Made by a program: the position numbers and the translations under genes. Below, piece by piece: positions 9,994-18,595 of a DNA stretch of 64,000 nt. The stretch is from Nostoc sp. FACHB-892 (GTDB taxonomy: Bacteria > Cyanobacteriota > Cyanobacteriia > Cyanobacteriales > Nostocaceae), in contig NZ_JACJTR010000012.1 in the NCBI RefSeq assembly GCF_014698795.1, forward strand, positions 62,001 through 126,000. Reading direction: 5' to 3'. Below the pieces are notes generated by a model. That model searched no databases and had not been told where the DNA came from. It saw only the letters and a program-made list of their open reading frames with translations. Within the stretch, counting starts at the first letter, position 1. Each line of letters opens with the position of its first letter.

Positions 9994-10692
9994 TTAGGCG
10001 GCTATGAGTCCGTAGGCTGACAAGCGCATAATATCGCGAGTCGTAAAACCGATGTTACTTAATGCTTCACCGTACTGAATCATAAAGTCTTCTACTAAAG
10101 CATCTTTTTCCATTGCCATTGTTTGGGCATCATCTGCTACTTGGTTAAGCATTTTCCAGACGATGGGTAGGTTCTGGCGATTTGCAAGTTCAAGTTCAGC
10201 TTTGGATTCTGCAAAGTGTTCTTTCAACCAAACTTCTCCAAAGTTGAGGTGGCTATACTCATCTTTTACTACTCCCTCAGTAATTTTGCGGGCAAAATCG
10301 TCGGCGACGGGGATGTAAATGTTGTATGCTGCGATCGCAAAACATTCAATAATCAAAGACTGAATTAACAAGCAAGTAACAACTTTTCCTTCTGCGGCGG
10401 CTGTTTGGAAATTTTGGTGTAGTCCAGAGAAAAACTCCTTGGCAAATTGCAAATCTGGGGTTACTTGCAAATTGCGTCCACAAGCTTCAAATCCTTTCTT
10501 GTGACGACTTTCCATCTTGGATAGGCGAATCAATTCATCATGAGATTCTGGCAGCAGTTGAGCTAGTGTGATGTAATTTTCATGGGCTTCTTGTTCCCCT
10601 TCAATCACGATCGCATTAATCCGGCTATAAGCATCTTTGTATGTTTCGCTCTTGAAATCTAATTCTTTAAATTCGTCTGTAAGCTGCTGCAT
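9994..10692 (-). CDS. ado: Aldehyde deformylating oxygenase (alkane synthase)
   Basis: ADO is a ferritin-like non-heme diiron enzyme that turns fatty aldehydes into alkanes one carbon shorter plus formate. The start at 10692 gives the family N-terminus [20 protein letters not shown] (232 aa), with GGAG about 10 bases upstream; the longer frame to 10728 adds 12 unrelated residues. Iron ligands fall in [32 protein letters not shown] and [11 protein letters not shown]. It is immediately upstream of aar on the same strand. It is highly conserved with no defect visible. Confidence 0.96.
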   Translation of the reverse strand: MQQLTDEFKELDFKSETYKDAYSRINAIVIEGEQEAHENYITLAQLLPESHDELIRLSKMESRHKKGFEACGRNLQVTPDLQFAKEFFSGLHQNFQTAAAEGKVVTCLLIQSLIIECFAIAAYNIYIPVADDFARKITEGVVKDEYSHLNFGEVWLKEHFAESKAELELANRQNLPIVWKMLNQVADDAQTMAMEKDALVEDFMIQYGEALSNIGFTTRDIMRLSAYGLIAA

Positions 10693-10869
10693 GGTATCTT
10701 TACTCCTGTAAACCTGATTATTTGACACCAGGATTCAATTTACCCCATGAACTGAGGGTAATAATCACTGTGGTTTAATTTAACTTAACAAGTAACTATG
10801 TTTATAGATTAACTGTTGCTGGGTGAGATGCTCTAGTACTAGCGAAACAAATGCTTTGCAGCTCAAGTT

Positions 10870-11697
10870 ATGTTTAAACTAAACCCGAATCTGAAATCTG
10901 GTGATTTTTTGAGCCTAGTAGTCTTACTGCTAGGGGCATTTATCGTTCTACTACCATTGTTTGTGGTCTTTCTCACCTCCTTTGAACCGACGGCCGCCAG
11001 CCCAGAAAATTTGTGCAAAAATAACTGGTCTTTAGCTAATTACCGGGTTGCATGGCAACAGGGAAAATTTTTACTGGCGTTTGCTAATTCTACCTTGGTA
11101 GCGATCGCTGTGACGGCGTTTCAGATTGTCACTTCCGCTTCAGCGGGTTACGCCTTAGCACGGCTGAAGTTTCGGGGACGTCAAGCACTGCTATTGGTCG
11201 TGTTAGCAACTTTAGTGATTCCTTTTCAGTTATTAGTGATTCCCATCTTTTTGGTTTTGAAATGGGGACACCTGATAAATACATACGGGGCGCTCATTTT
11301 ACCTACTGCTGTCAACGGATTTGGGATTTTTTTGTTACGTCAATATTTCCAGACAATTCCCGTGGAGTTAGAGGAAGCCGCAGCCATAGATGGGGCGAAC
11401 CGACTGCAAATTTTGTGGCGGGTAATGTTACCTTTAGCCCGTCCAGCGTTGGTGACGTTGTTTTTGTTCACCTTCATCGGCGAATGGAATGATTTATTTA
11501 AACCTCTGGTATTTACAACACGACCAGAATTAAGAACGGTGCAGCTAGCGTTGGCAGAGTTTCAAGAGCAATTTACGAATAATTGGCCCTTAATGATGGC
11601 AGCGGTAACAATAGCGACTGTGCCAGTGATGGTATTATTTCTCATCGGTCAACGTCAGTTTATCCAAGGTATTGCTGCGACGGGAATTAAGAATTAG
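10870..11697 (+). CDS. ABC sugar transporter permease (MalG/UgpE-like)
   Basis: This 275-residue inner-membrane permease of the binding-protein-dependent type has six hydrophobic segments. The cytoplasmic coupling (EAA) loop lies near residues 175-200: EEAAAIDGANRLQILWRVML followed by PLARPALV. The N-terminal periplasmic loop with FVVFLTSFEP and the C-terminal motif GLAATGI-like (here GIAATGIKN) fit the carbohydrate CUT1 subfamily. No binding protein, partner permease or ATPase gene is adjacent, so it must work with subunits encoded elsewhere. The ATG at 10870 lies 177 bases from the divergent ado. Confidence 0.9.
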   Translation: MFKLNPNLKSGDFLSLVVLLLGAFIVLLPLFVVFLTSFEPTAASPENLCKNNWSLANYRVAWQQGKFLLAFANSTLVAIAVTAFQIVTSASAGYALARLKFRGRQALLLVVLATLVIPFQLLVIPIFLVLKWGHLINTYGALILPTAVNGFGIFLLRQYFQTIPVELEEAAAIDGANRLQILWRVMLPLARPALVTLFLFTFIGEWNDLFKPLVFTTRPELRTVQLALAEFQEQFTNNWPLMMAAVTIATVPVMVLFLIGQRQFIQGIAATGIKN

Positions 11698-11727
11698 CCA
11701 GAGAAGGTGTCAGAATTTTAGATTTTG

Positions 11728-11767
11728 GTGAGGTACACCCGTAGGGGCACGGCAGTGCCGTGCCCTT
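11728..11767. repeat. Dispersed repeat GTGAGGTACACCCGTA plus GC-rich hairpin
   Basis: GTGAGGTACACCCGTA is followed by GGGCACGGCA-G-TGCCGTGCCC, a 10-bp stem with a one-base loop. The first 16 bases recur exactly, inverted, at 39840-39855. Confidence 0.75.
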
Positions 11768-11873
11768 AGACTTCTCAGTATAATTTTATACCGAATTATG
11801 AATGAGAATCGCTATAGTTCATCAATGCTTAAAGTAAATCTAGCAGAAAAATATTAATTTTTATAACACTAGT

Positions 11874-11900
11874 CGTAATTATTACTAGCCAAGTTGAAGT
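11874..11900 (+). promoter_or_regulatory. Conserved upstream element, copy 1 of 2
   Basis: This 27-bp stretch, with core ACTAGCCAAG, differs at only two positions from 14994-15020. Each copy precedes a small peptide gene and then a large TPS exoprotein gene. Copy 1 ends 37 bases before the ATG at 11938. A promoter or 5'-UTR role is inferred from position. Confidence 0.5.
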
Positions 11901-11937
11901 AAAAATCATACATACCTTATAAGTAGTGGCAACAGTT

Positions 11938-12201
11938 ATGGACTCTAAAACATTACAGCAGTTAAAAGATGAAATTCAACAGAAACTGCTTGAAAGTGTT
12001 CAAAATGCTGGCTTAGACAGCGTGCTTGAAAAGTACGGAGTATTAGATGATAAAACTCTGAAAGTTCAGTGGCAGTGCAATCTTGACCCAAATGAAATTA
12101 AATCTGGTGATGCAGTTGATGAACAGGGAATTGTGCTAACGCAAATGGCATGGTGTATCCCTTGCCCGTCAACTGGAAACCCTTTCGGCTGTAACTGCTA
12201 A
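11938..12201 (+). CDS. Small Cys-ended protein of unknown function, paralogue of 15190-15468
   Basis: The protein is 87 aa from the ATG at 11938; a GTG at 11926 would add four residues. The N-terminal half is charged and probably helical (MDSKTLQQLKDEIQQKLLES). The C-terminus has a hydrophobic Trp and four Cys in 15 residues (WCIPCPSTGNPFGCNC). It aligns with the protein at 15190: MDSKTLQQLKDEI with MNSQNTQQLTNDI, and LDPNEIKSGDA with IDPNQIESNNA. The helical leader plus short Cys tail resembles a peptide precursor, but no GG site or modification gene is adjacent. It is followed 165 bases later by a TPS exoprotein. I do not recognise the family. Confidence 0.6.
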   Translation: MDSKTLQQLKDEIQQKLLESVQNAGLDSVLEKYGVLDDKTLKVQWQCNLDPNEIKSGDAVDEQGIVLTQMAWCIPCPSTGNPFGCNC

Positions 12202-12366
12202 ATAATTTACTCTTCAGACTGCAAAGAGTTTATTCTAGTGAGTATAAAAAGGCTGAACCTTGAATTTACTAGTTAGGTTAAAAAGATAATCTCAAGTATC
12301 ACTATACTTAACTTAATTAACAAGGAACAGTATTTCAATATACTCTTATTTTCTGGGTGTAAGTTA

Positions 12367-14814
12367 GTGATGTCTCGATACCAAAGCAGTTGGTGCTGGG
12401 AATTAGGGATAGTGAGTACTTTAGCAATTGCTGGAGTGCTCACTTTGTTTGAGAATTTTGCCTTAGCCCAAATACAAAAGGATGGCACACTTGGATCTGA
12501 AAGTTCAATCATTACACCAAAGCCAATTGATGGTCAGCCTATAGACCAGATTGATGGTGGGGCAGTTCGTGGGACAAACTTGTTCCACAGCTTTGAACAA
12601 TTTTCCGTCCCTGCGGGAAGGACAGCCCACTTTAACAATGCAACAGATATTCAAAACATCATCAGTCGGGTGAGTGGGAATTCGATTTCTAATATAGATG
12701 GCATTCTGAAAGCTAACGGCACAGCCAACCTGTTTCTAATTAATCCTAACGGCATTGTTTTTGGGCCCAATGCTTCTTTAAATATCGGCGGTTCGTTTGT
12801 GGCTAGTACGGCGAGTAGCTTGAACTTTGCTGATGGTACAAAGTTTAGTGCTACATCTCCTCAAACTACACCTTTACTAACAGTAAGCGTTCCCATTGGT
12901 TTACAATTCGGAGCAACTGCGGCTCCCATCCGCAATCAATCCCAAGCAGCACCAGATGACGCAATTAATCTCTTTGGCCAAGGCGTTGGTCTACAGGTGC
13001 AGGAAGGCAAAACCTTGGCACTTATAGGCGGTGATATAACGCTAGAAGGGGGGAATATAACAGCCAAGGACGGAAGAGTTGAGTTAGGAAGCGTCGCTAG
13101 TAATAGTCTGGTCAGTTTAAGTCCAACGAACCAAGGTTGGGCATTTGGATATGAAGGTGTTCAAAATTTTCAAAATATCGAACTCATCCAGTTAAATGGA
13201 ATTTCATCTACCGTAGATACTCATGGAGAGGGTGGCAGCAATATCTATACGCAAGGCAAGGTTGTGCGAATAGCTGGCAGTTTCCTAGTTCTAGTTAATC
13301 CTTTGGAAGAACAATCATCAGGGAATTTGACAGTGAACGCCTCAGAGTCTGTAGTAGTTGAACAAGATACGCAACTTTTTACTCAGAGTTTCTCCACTGC
13401 AAACCCTGGAAATATAAATATCACTACTAAGAAGTTAGTGGTCAGAGATGGAGCACAATTGCAGGGGCAATTGACCATAAACGCCTCAGATTCCGTGGAA
13501 CTAATCGGTGGTACTCCCATTTCTACCCTCCAAGATGGTAGTGATTTAATATCCAGTGGATTATTTAGTGCAAGTTATGGCGATAAAAACGCTGGCGGTA
13601 TAACAATTAATACTAAAAAGCTGCTTATCCAAGGAGGGGCAAGAATATCAACAAGTTCTGAGAGCATATATAGCTATATTTTTAACCAACTTATACCAGC
13701 TACAGGAAAAGCAGGAAACTTAACAGTGAACGCTTCTGAGTCGGTAGAACTAATTGGAACCTCACCAAATGGTTCTATACTCAGTGGCTTGTCTTCTGGA
13801 ACTGAAGGGCCTGGAGATGGTGGAAACTTGAATCTAACTACAGGGCAATTGATTATCAAGGATGGGGCTGCAATAACTGTGAGCAGCCAAGCTCGAAAAA
13901 ATGTAATCAATATCGGAGATTCAAATAAGTTAGGGGAAGCAGGCTATTTAAATATAATCGCTCGCTCCATACTTCTGGACAACAAAGGAAAACTTACATC
14001 TAATAGTGAGTCGGGTAAAGGCGGAGATATTACGCTACAGGTGCGAGAGTTATTATTGATGCGCAACCAAAGTATAATAACCGCTAATGCAGGTACGGCA
14101 GGGCTTAGTGGAAATGGCGGTAATATCATTATTAATGTACCTAACGGCTTCATTGTCACGCCTTCCTTAGAAAATAGCGATATCACTGCCAATGCCTTCT
14201 CTGGCTCAGGTGGTAAAATCACAATCAACGCTAAGAATATCTTTGGTTTTGTGCCCCGTACCCGTGCAGGCGTAGAGAAGCTTGACCCAGAAGAAATAAA
14301 CCCGAAGAACTTGCAAACAAGTGACATCACGGCATTTTCTAACCAAAACGCTTCATTAAATGGCACTGTACAAATAAACATACCAGATGCTGACCCCAGT
14401 AAAAGCTTACTTGAACTGCCTGTAAATTTGGTTGAAGCTTCGCAGGAAATTGTTGCTGGTTGTGATTCTGGTGGAAACATAGGAAGGAGTTCATTTATTG
14501 CTACTGGGCGTGGAGGGCTAGCACCCGATCCCACAGAGCCATTGATGGCTGATGCGGTGCTAGCAGATTGGATCACACTTCCTCCAGAGAGTCAGGATCG
14601 TGCTGGCGGTATTCAGAAAAGAGCGGTTGTTCAGGCGCAGCAAGACACAGGAAAAAAATTACAGAAATTTAATTCTGTCAATGAACCTACTCAAATTGTG
14701 GAAGCCCAAGGGTGGGTAAGGGATGCCAATGGGAACGTGGTTTTGGTTGCTCAAGTACCCACTGCCTCGCCTCGTAGCTCCTCACTCGTCGCTTCATCTT
14801 GCACTGGTAATTAA
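12367..14814 (+). CDS. Two-partner-secretion exoprotein with haemagglutinin N-terminal (TPS) domain
   Basis: This 815-residue secreted TpsA-like protein has a signal peptide (hydrophobic residues about 12-32, ending FALAQIQ). A complete TPS domain follows at about 35-170: GTNLFHSFEQFSVPAG, IQNIISRVSG, NGTANLFLINPNGIVFGPNA and SLNIGGSFVAST. The rest is a repetitive beta-helix with recurring units such as GNLTVNASESVELIG and GGNITINT-like turns. The C-terminal 110 residues (IEATGRGGL-like segment, PEAQGWV-like EAQGWVRDANGNVVLVAQ) are shared with the copy at 15896. GTG at 12367 or ATG at 12370 are both possible starts. No TpsB outer-membrane partner is in the window. An adhesion or surface role is likely. 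Confidence 0.88.
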   Translation: MMSRYQSSWCWELGIVSTLAIAGVLTLFENFALAQIQKDGTLGSESSIITPKPIDGQPIDQIDGGAVRGTNLFHSFEQFSVPAGRTAHFNNATDIQNIISRVSGNSISNIDGILKANGTANLFLINPNGIVFGPNASLNIGGSFVASTASSLNFADGTKFSATSPQTTPLLTVSVPIGLQFGATAAPIRNQSQAAPDDAINLFGQGVGLQVQEGKTLALIGGDITLEGGNITAKDGRVELGSVASNSLVSLSPTNQGWAFGYEGVQNFQNIELIQLNGISSTVDTHGEGGSNIYTQGKVVRIAGSFLVLVNPLEEQSSGNLTVNASESVVVEQDTQLFTQSFSTANPGNINITTKKLVVRDGAQLQGQLTINASDSVELIGGTPISTLQDGSDLISSGLFSASYGDKNAGGITINTKKLLIQGGARISTSSESIYSYIFNQLIPATGKAGNLTVNASESVELIGTSPNGSILSGLSSGTEGPGDGGNLNLTTGQLIIKDGAAITVSSQARKNVINIGDSNKLGEAGYLNIIARSILLDNKGKLTSNSESGKGGDITLQVRELLLMRNQSIITANAGTAGLSGNGGNIIINVPNGFIVTPSLENSDITANAFSGSGGKITINAKNIFGFVPRTRAGVEKLDPEEINPKNLQTSDITAFSNQNASLNGTVQINIPDADPSKSLLELPVNLVEASQEIVAGCDSGGNIGRSSFIATGRGGLAPDPTEPLMADAVLADWITLPPESQDRAGGIQKRAVVQAQQDTGKKLQKFNSVNEPTQIVEAQGWVRDANGNVVLVAQVPTASPRSSSLVASSCTGN

Positions 14815-15189
14815 TAATCTAGATTCTCGTTTTGTTGGTGCGATCGCTCTTTTGGCTGAATTCAAATGTCAGGGCGTTGGCGTAGCCTGTCGTAGACATC
14901 CCTTTTTCGCAATGACCTTGATATAAGCGATCGCCTTTTGTACCGTGCTCTAAGGAAATTCCGCAAAAAAATATAAAGTTTAGTTACACAATGCGTAATT
15001 GTTACTAGCCAAGCTGAAGTCATAATTATGGGAGTTCGCAAGAGCTTTAGAAACTTAATGCTTTCGTGCCGTTTTAGACTATTTATTCTTGATTCCTTTG
15101 TTACCAAGCTGTACTAATCGAAGTCAGCTTAATTCACTACGTTACAAGATAAGTTCACACATCTACCAATCTGCAAGAAGAGCAAAATT
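14815..15189. other. Intergenic region with the second conserved upstream element
   Basis: There is no convincing gene. It contains a dispersed GGCGTAGCCTGTCGTAGAC-type repeat near 14878-14898 and copy 2 of the 27-bp upstream element at 14994-15020. About 170 bases of AT-rich DNA follow before the small gene at 15190. Confidence 0.5.
14994..15020 (+). promoter_or_regulatory. Conserved upstream element, copy 2 of 2
   Basis: It matches 11874-11900 at 25 of 27 positions and lies 169 bases before the ATG of the paralogous small gene. Retention of this non-coding match while the downstream small genes have diverged strongly suggests a function. Confidence 0.5.
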
Positions 15190-15468
15190 ATGAATTCTCA
15201 AAATACACAGCAGTTAACAAACGATATTCAAAACGAATCGAGTGAAGAACTGAAGAACTCTGAAGTGGGTATTGCAAGCGAAAATAACACTATATCAGAA
15301 GACAATTCCTTAGACTTGCAGAGCAGTATCGATCCTAATCAAATTGAATCTAATAATGCTGGTCTTTACCAGCAAGCTAAAGATTTGTCACAAGTAATGC
15401 CAGGTAACCGTAACTTGCTAGCCACTTGTTGGTCGGAGAAGCTACAAGATTGGGTTCGTTGTCCGTAA
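15190..15468 (+). CDS. Small Cys-containing protein of unknown function, paralogue of 11938-12201
   Basis: The protein is 92 aa, begins MNSQNTQQLTNDIQNESSEE and ends in CWSEKLQDWVRCP. It is acidic and Asn/Ser-rich in the first 60 residues with no signal peptide. It shares the N-terminal pattern and the IDPNQIESNNA motif with the upstream small protein, and the same order (conserved element, small gene, TPS exoprotein). Only two Cys remain at the tail, against four in the other copy. The ATG at 15190 is preceded by AAGAAGAGC, a possible weak ribosome-binding site. Function is unknown; it could be a bacteriocin-like or signalling peptide. Confidence 0.55.
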   Translation: MNSQNTQQLTNDIQNESSEELKNSEVGIASENNTISEDNSLDLQSSIDPNQIESNNAGLYQQAKDLSQVMPGNRNLLATCWSEKLQDWVRCP

Positions 15469-15895
15469 TAGTTATACTCTTGTCAACGTAATGGCTATCT
15501 TTATTCTCAATCAAATGAGAATAAAAGTAATAGTTTACGATGCAAGGTTAATTATTTTTTATACCAATTTGCAATGAAGATGCACTTGACTATTAAACAA
15601 ACCGCCAAGCGCGGCAAGAGAAAATGAGTAATAGTTGAGTGCGATTTTACGTAGAATTGGTATTAGCAATTTTAGATAAACTTACCCTTGTTTTCAATAG
15701 GCAAATTTAGCGGTAGTTAGTTTATAAATACGGATAATGATGTCATAGATTAGCAATATTTATGTAACATAATTAGAATTTTTGGAAAATAGGTGTGTCA
15801 TCTATATGTATTATTTAAATATACAAAAATCTATAATTTTTTGTATAGCGTGAAACATAGATTACTAGTTGTAATTATAGATAACCTAATTAGCA
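15469..15895. other. Intergenic region containing a MITE-like inverted repeat
   Basis: There is no gene. The region holds the inverted repeat listed at 15561-15663 and about 230 bases of very AT-rich DNA before the second exoprotein gene. This spacer is 427 bases, against 165 in the first module. Confidence 0.6.
15561..15663. repeat. MITE-like imperfect inverted repeat ending in ATACCAATT
   Basis: Terminal ATACCAATT (15561-15569) and AATTGGTAT (15655-15663) are perfect complements. Inside them GCACTTGACTATTA pairs imperfectly with TAATAGTTGAGTGC. The 103-bp element has no coding capacity. Confidence 0.65.
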
Positions 15896-18319
15896 ATGAC
15901 CAGTAATTTATTAAGGAATTGTTTTTTTTGTGTGAATTATTTAGCTCAAAGCCGAGGCATTTGGTACTGGAAGTTAATATTAGTGAGTGCTTTAGCAACT
16001 ACTGGAGCACTCACCTTCCCGGGTAGTTCCGCCTTGGCCCAGATTATCAAAGATGACACTTTAGGAGCAGAAAATTCAGTTATCACAACCAAACAAATCA
16101 ATGATCTGCTTACTGATCAAATTGATGGTGGGGCAATTCGTGGCACAAATCTGTTTCACAGCTTTGAACAGTTTTCTGTACTTCCTGGACATACAGCCTA
16201 CTTTAACAATGCGGCAAACATTCAAAACATCATTAGCCGAGTAACAGGTAAGTCTATTTCTAATATTGATGGCATTATTAAAGCTAACAACAAAGCCAAC
16301 CTGTTTCTGATTAATCCCAACGGGATTATTTTTGGTCGCAATGCTTCTTTAAACATTGGTGGTTCATTTATAGCAAGTACAGCGAGTAGTCTTAACTTTG
16401 CCGATGGTACTAAATTTAGCGCCACAGATTCCCAAACCCCACCACTACTGATAGTAAGTGCTCCTACTGGTTTACAATTCGGAGCAATTGCTGCTCCTAT
16501 TCGTAATCAATCCCAAGCTAGTCCTAATGATGCAACTAATAGCTTCAATCAACCCGTAGGTCTACAAGTGCAACCAGGTAAAACCTTGGCACTTGTAGGT
16601 GGTGACATCACTCTAGAAGGCGGAAATTTAACAGCAGCGTCAGGACGAATTGAGCTAGGAAGCGTTGCTAGTAATAGTTTAGTTAGTCTGAAACCAACAG
16701 ACCAAGCCTGGAGTGTGGGATATGAAGGTGTCCAAAATTTCCACAACATTCGACTAATCCAACGAATTGATAACGGTTCTGCAATTTCATCTACTGTAGA
16801 TGCTAGTAGCAAAGTTGGCAGCGGCGGTCGTATCCAAGTGCAGAGCAATACTGTGGAACTAATTGGTCCTCGTGTGCGGTTGACAACTCGAACTGGAGGT
16901 GACGGAAATGGCGAAGACTTAACTATTACCACTAGAAAATTAATTGTTCAGGATGGCGCACAAGTATTCACTTCTACTATAGGTAAGGGAAGATCAGGAG
17001 ATTTGATTGTGAACGCCTCCGAGTCCGTAGAGATAATTGGTAGCGTTACCTTACCAGATAGCATTACTGGATTGCTTAGTTCAACTGTTGATCAAGGAAA
17101 TGCTGGTGATATTACAATCAATACTAAGATATTGCGTATCCAAGAGGGAGCAAAGGTATCAGCAGAGTCTGCGGGAAGAATATTACCAAACTCACAAGTT
17201 AGTGTAGCAGAAGGAAAAGGAGGAAATTTGACTGTGAATGCCTCCGAGTCAGTAGAGGTAATTGGAACTTCGGCAACAGGTAACCCCAGTGAATTGTCCG
17301 CTACGACTCTAACTTTTGGAAAGTCTGGAACAGTGACAATTACTACAGGGCAATTGATTGTTAGAGACGGTGCTGCAATAGTTGTGAATGTTGAGATTCC
17401 AGCAAATGCAATTTCCCCAGAAGATAAAAGCATCACACAAACACCAGGTGCATTAAATATAACTGCCCGCTCTATCCTGTTAGAAAACCAAGGAGAAATC
17501 ACATCCAATAGTAAGTCAGGTCGAGGCGGTAATATTACACTCAACGTGCGGGACTTATTACTGATGCGGCGCAATAGTCAAATATCCACTAATGCAATAG
17601 GTGATGGAGATGGTGGTAATATCACCATCAAAGCACCTAATGGCTTCCTCGTCACCACTCCCTTTGGAAACAATGATATCACCGCCAACGGCTTCTCTGG
17701 CTCTGGTGGTAAAATCACAATCACCGCTAAGAGTATCTTTGGTTTTGTGCCGCGCACCCGTGCAGAGGTAGAAAGGCTGTTGAACCCTAAACAGCCACTA
17801 GATCCAAGTAGACTGCTAACAAGTGACATCACCGCCTTTTCTCAGCAAAACCCTACATTAAATGGCACTGTACAAATCAACTCACCAGATGTTGACCCCA
17901 GTAAAGGATTAGTTGAACTGCCGGTAAATCTGGTTGATGCTTCGCAGCAAATTGCTGCTGGTTGTTATTCTAGTGGAAAAATAGCCAGGAGTTCATTTAT
18001 TGCTACCGGGCGCGGAGGGCTAGTAGCCGATCCTACACAGCCATTGATATCTGATGATGCGGTGCTGGCAGATTGGATCGCACTCTCTCCAGAGAGTCAG
18101 AATCTTGCTGGTGGTATTCAGAAAAGAGTAGCTGTTAAGGCGCAGCGAAACACAGAAGGAAAATTACAGAAAGTTAATTCTGTCAATGAACCTAATGAAA
18201 TAGTGGAAGCCCAAGGATGGGTTATGGATGCCAATGGGAATGTGGTTTTAGTTGCTCAAGTTCCTACTGCCTCGCCCCATAACTCTGCGCTCACCGCTAC
18301 ATCTTGCGCTGCTAAATAA
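15896..18319 (+). CDS. Two-partner-secretion exoprotein with haemagglutinin N-terminal (TPS) domain, second copy
   Basis: This 807-aa paralogue of the 12367-14814 protein has a signal peptide ending in SSALAQII near residue 45. Its TPS domain has GTNLFHSFEQFSVLPG, IQNIISRVTG and ANLFLINPNGIIFGRNA. The beta-helix passenger has the same recurring GNLTVNASESVEVIG units. The N-terminal 230 and C-terminal 200 residues are very similar between the copies, while the central passenger differs more, so the pair arose by duplication followed by divergence of the exposed part. The ATG at 15896 is the only start before the signal peptide. Export needs a TpsB encoded elsewhere. Confidence 0.88.
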   Translation: MTSNLLRNCFFCVNYLAQSRGIWYWKLILVSALATTGALTFPGSSALAQIIKDDTLGAENSVITTKQINDLLTDQIDGGAIRGTNLFHSFEQFSVLPGHTAYFNNAANIQNIISRVTGKSISNIDGIIKANNKANLFLINPNGIIFGRNASLNIGGSFIASTASSLNFADGTKFSATDSQTPPLLIVSAPTGLQFGAIAAPIRNQSQASPNDATNSFNQPVGLQVQPGKTLALVGGDITLEGGNLTAASGRIELGSVASNSLVSLKPTDQAWSVGYEGVQNFHNIRLIQRIDNGSAISSTVDASSKVGSGGRIQVQSNTVELIGPRVRLTTRTGGDGNGEDLTITTRKLIVQDGAQVFTSTIGKGRSGDLIVNASESVEIIGSVTLPDSITGLLSSTVDQGNAGDITINTKILRIQEGAKVSAESAGRILPNSQVSVAEGKGGNLTVNASESVEVIGTSATGNPSELSATTLTFGKSGTVTITTGQLIVRDGAAIVVNVEIPANAISPEDKSITQTPGALNITARSILLENQGEITSNSKSGRGGNITLNVRDLLLMRRNSQISTNAIGDGDGGNITIKAPNGFLVTTPFGNNDITANGFSGSGGKITITAKSIFGFVPRTRAEVERLLNPKQPLDPSRLLTSDITAFSQQNPTLNGTVQINSPDVDPSKGLVELPVNLVDASQQIAAGCYSSGKIARSSFIATGRGGLVADPTQPLISDDAVLADWIALSPESQNLAGGIQKRVAVKAQRNTEGKLQKVNSVNEPNEIVEAQGWVMDANGNVVLVAQVPTASPHNSALTATSCAAK

Positions 18320-18365
18320 ACAGTCAAACTAGAACCAAGGCAATGGAATTCGCTGCTACACAAAC

Positions 18366-18444
18366 GTAGGCGTTCGCGTAGCGTCTCGTAGAGAAGCCTT
18401 CCCGTAAAGCCTGCGGCATAGCTACGCTTAGGGCGTAGCCTCTC
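18366..18444. repeat. Cluster of GCGTAGCG/AAGCCT dispersed palindromic repeats
   Basis: Overlapping units such as GCGTAGCGTCTCGTAGAG, GCCTGCGGCATAGC and GGGCGTAGCC resemble small dispersed repeats seen in Nostoc. Related single units occur near 14878, 23035, 48963 and 52886. Confidence 0.65.
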
Positions 18445-18459
18445 AAAAAGAAGTGTAGT

Positions 18460-18510
18460 TCACCTCCGCAGACTAAGGAAAAATTAAGGTTTTGAAACCC
18501 ACGGAGGTGA
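18460..18510. terminator. Hairpin between convergent genes
   Basis: TCACCTCCG (18460-18468) pairs with CGGAGGTGA (18502-18510). The stem is followed by GTTTTGTCTG. It lies between the exoprotein gene and the convergent gene at 18596 and may end either transcript. Confidence 0.4.
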
Positions 18511-18595
18511 GTTTTGTCTGTATAGACGCGGTTTCTAACCGCCCGTTTGACTGTTTAATTCTCGTAACTTCGCGGCCATGGACGATGCCTATTCT

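Noticed and set aside
13944..14576. 210-codon frame opposite the first exoprotein gene
   Set aside because: Antisense shadow of a repetitive beta-helix gene; long opposite frames arise from its codon pattern.
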